Origin: Ryuthela nishihirai
Lineage: Eukaryota > Arthropoda > Arachnida > Araneae > Heptathelidae
DNA length: 64,000 nt
NCBI GenBank assembly: GCA_038380435.1
Contig: JAWZYU010000025.1
Location: 25,334,707 to 25,398,706, forward strand
Reading direction: 5' to 3'
A program made the translations under genes and the position numbers. Below are positions 63,411 to 64,000 of this stretch, piece by piece (position 1 is the first letter of the stretch; every line of letters starts with the position of its first letter). The notes beneath the pieces are model-generated. The model was given only the letters and a program-made list of their open reading frames with translations, searched no databases and had not been told where the DNA came from.

Positions 63411-63912
63411 ATGAGATCAGTTTATATAAGTTTGGTTTTTGTCGTTTTCGCACTGAACTGCACAATGCTCGACAAGGTTCGGTTGGTTGTTTTACCTCTG
63501 AGCGGCACTTTTTTGCACACCATGGGCTAAATGGCCAGGTCACAAGGACCCCGAAGGCTCAGAGAAGGTTTGGGGAGGGGACCCGCTGGACGATGTTGGG
63601 AGACAGATGGTAGCCTCCCGTCAAGGCCATCCAGCGTGTTCTTTAACGTGCACAGGGTATGGCTCTCCCGCACACGGGGCCACGGCTTAACGTCCCTTCC
63701 GACGGACGGCGGCCTTTCCAAGCCCATCGGTGTCCCCTACTGACCGTGGGCAGGGCGAGGAATTTTGCGGAGATAAATCTCAACGCTGACCCAGCTGGGA
63801 CTCGAACCTGGGAACTACAGATTACGAGCCTGGCGCGCTACCGACTGAGCCACCCCCGCCCCTGCTCGACAAGGGATTCAAGGCTGGCGACGTCTGGAAA
63901 GAGGACAGTTGA
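63411..63912 (+). CDS. Possible secreted-peptide exon, disrupted by SINE-A
   Basis: ATG at 63411 opens 22 codons beginning MRSVYISLVFVVFALNC, a basic start followed by a hydrophobic core as in a signal peptide, up to the SINE-A target site. On the far side of the SINE, after the TSD, the same phase continues through GFKAGDVWKED to a stop at 63910. In the uninterrupted ancestor this would be a 34-codon frame. It could be a first exon or an unrelated chance frame; GDVWKED recalls the start of some small cysteine-rich domains but the cysteines are absent. Confidence 0.25.
63478..63862 (-). mobile_element. SINE-A, full length, 12-bp TSD
   Basis: Flanked by TGCTCGACAAGG at 63466-63477 and 63863-63874. 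385 bp, tail TTCGGTTGGTTGTTTTACC to head GAGCCACCCCCGCCCC. Confidence 0.96.
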
Positions 63913-64000
63913 AATTTTGTCCTAGAGTCCCCCCCCCCTCTTGCATATGGTTTTCTAATTCTAAACGAAATTTATTTTTCTACCACAACTTCTTGAATTT

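Overview
This window looks like a repeat-choked stretch of a metazoan nuclear genome, most likely an arthropod. The clues are eukaryotic splice signals, tRNA- and 5S-derived SINEs, non-LTR retrotransposon pieces of the CR1/Jockey, R1-like and RTE-like kinds, mariner and hAT elements, TA-flanked MITEs and several satellites. There is no bacterial-type operon. The species cannot be fixed from the sequence. Only one short piece looks convincingly like host coding DNA: an 87-nt exon on the minus strand at 8275-8361 with good splice sites. The window may therefore be mostly intron or intergenic DNA. Three weaker coding candidates are listed at 22071-22367, 47479-47754 and 63411-63912.

The dominant component is one SINE family, here called SINE-A. 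It has about 386 bp at full length, a tRNA-like head, a conserved central region and an (AACCC)n-like tail, and it is present as roughly 50 full or partial copies on both strands, about a quarter of the window. Many copies have clear 11-14 bp target-site duplications (TSDs), and many are nested inside older copies. A second family, SINE-B, occurs with a tRNA-like head in some copies and a 5S rRNA-like head in another. A TA-flanked palindromic MITE family, here MITE-T, occurs as a plain 226-bp hairpin and as longer forms that have swallowed a 118-bp minisatellite.

Layout. 1-1450: 62-bp satellite. 2-8 kb: SINE-A copies, some tandemly amplified internally, and one MITE-T. 8275-8361: host exon. 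8.6-10.65 kb: 128-bp satellite whose unit begins like a hAT terminus. 11.2-14.3 kb: SINE-A, an R1-like fragment, a mariner relic with long terminal repeats and a 5S-headed SINE-B. 14.3-21.7 kb: inverted duplication with arms of about 1.7 kb, the right arm carrying two later SINE-A insertions. 22-29.8 kb: SINEs, a small hAT MITE and MITE-T with minisatellite. 30.2-32.2 kb: broken CR1/Jockey-like retrotransposon. 33-42.7 kb: SINE-A and SINE-B, plus a 2-kb insertion bearing a 62-bp minisatellite. 43.05-43.8 kb: 36-bp repeat. 44-56.3 kb: dense nested SINEs, a dead mariner, MITE-T, an RTE-like tail and a second inverted duplication. 56.4-64 kb: LINE fragment, a hAT element inside a SINE with an RTE-like tail inside the hAT, MITE-T clusters, and a possible secreted-peptide reading frame cut by a SINE.

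The elements form no metabolic or defence pathway. What can be read is history: nested insertions, filled and empty sites, and tandem arrays grown out of transposon pieces. All alignments were made by eye, so copy numbers and edges are approximate to a few bases unless a TSD fixes them.
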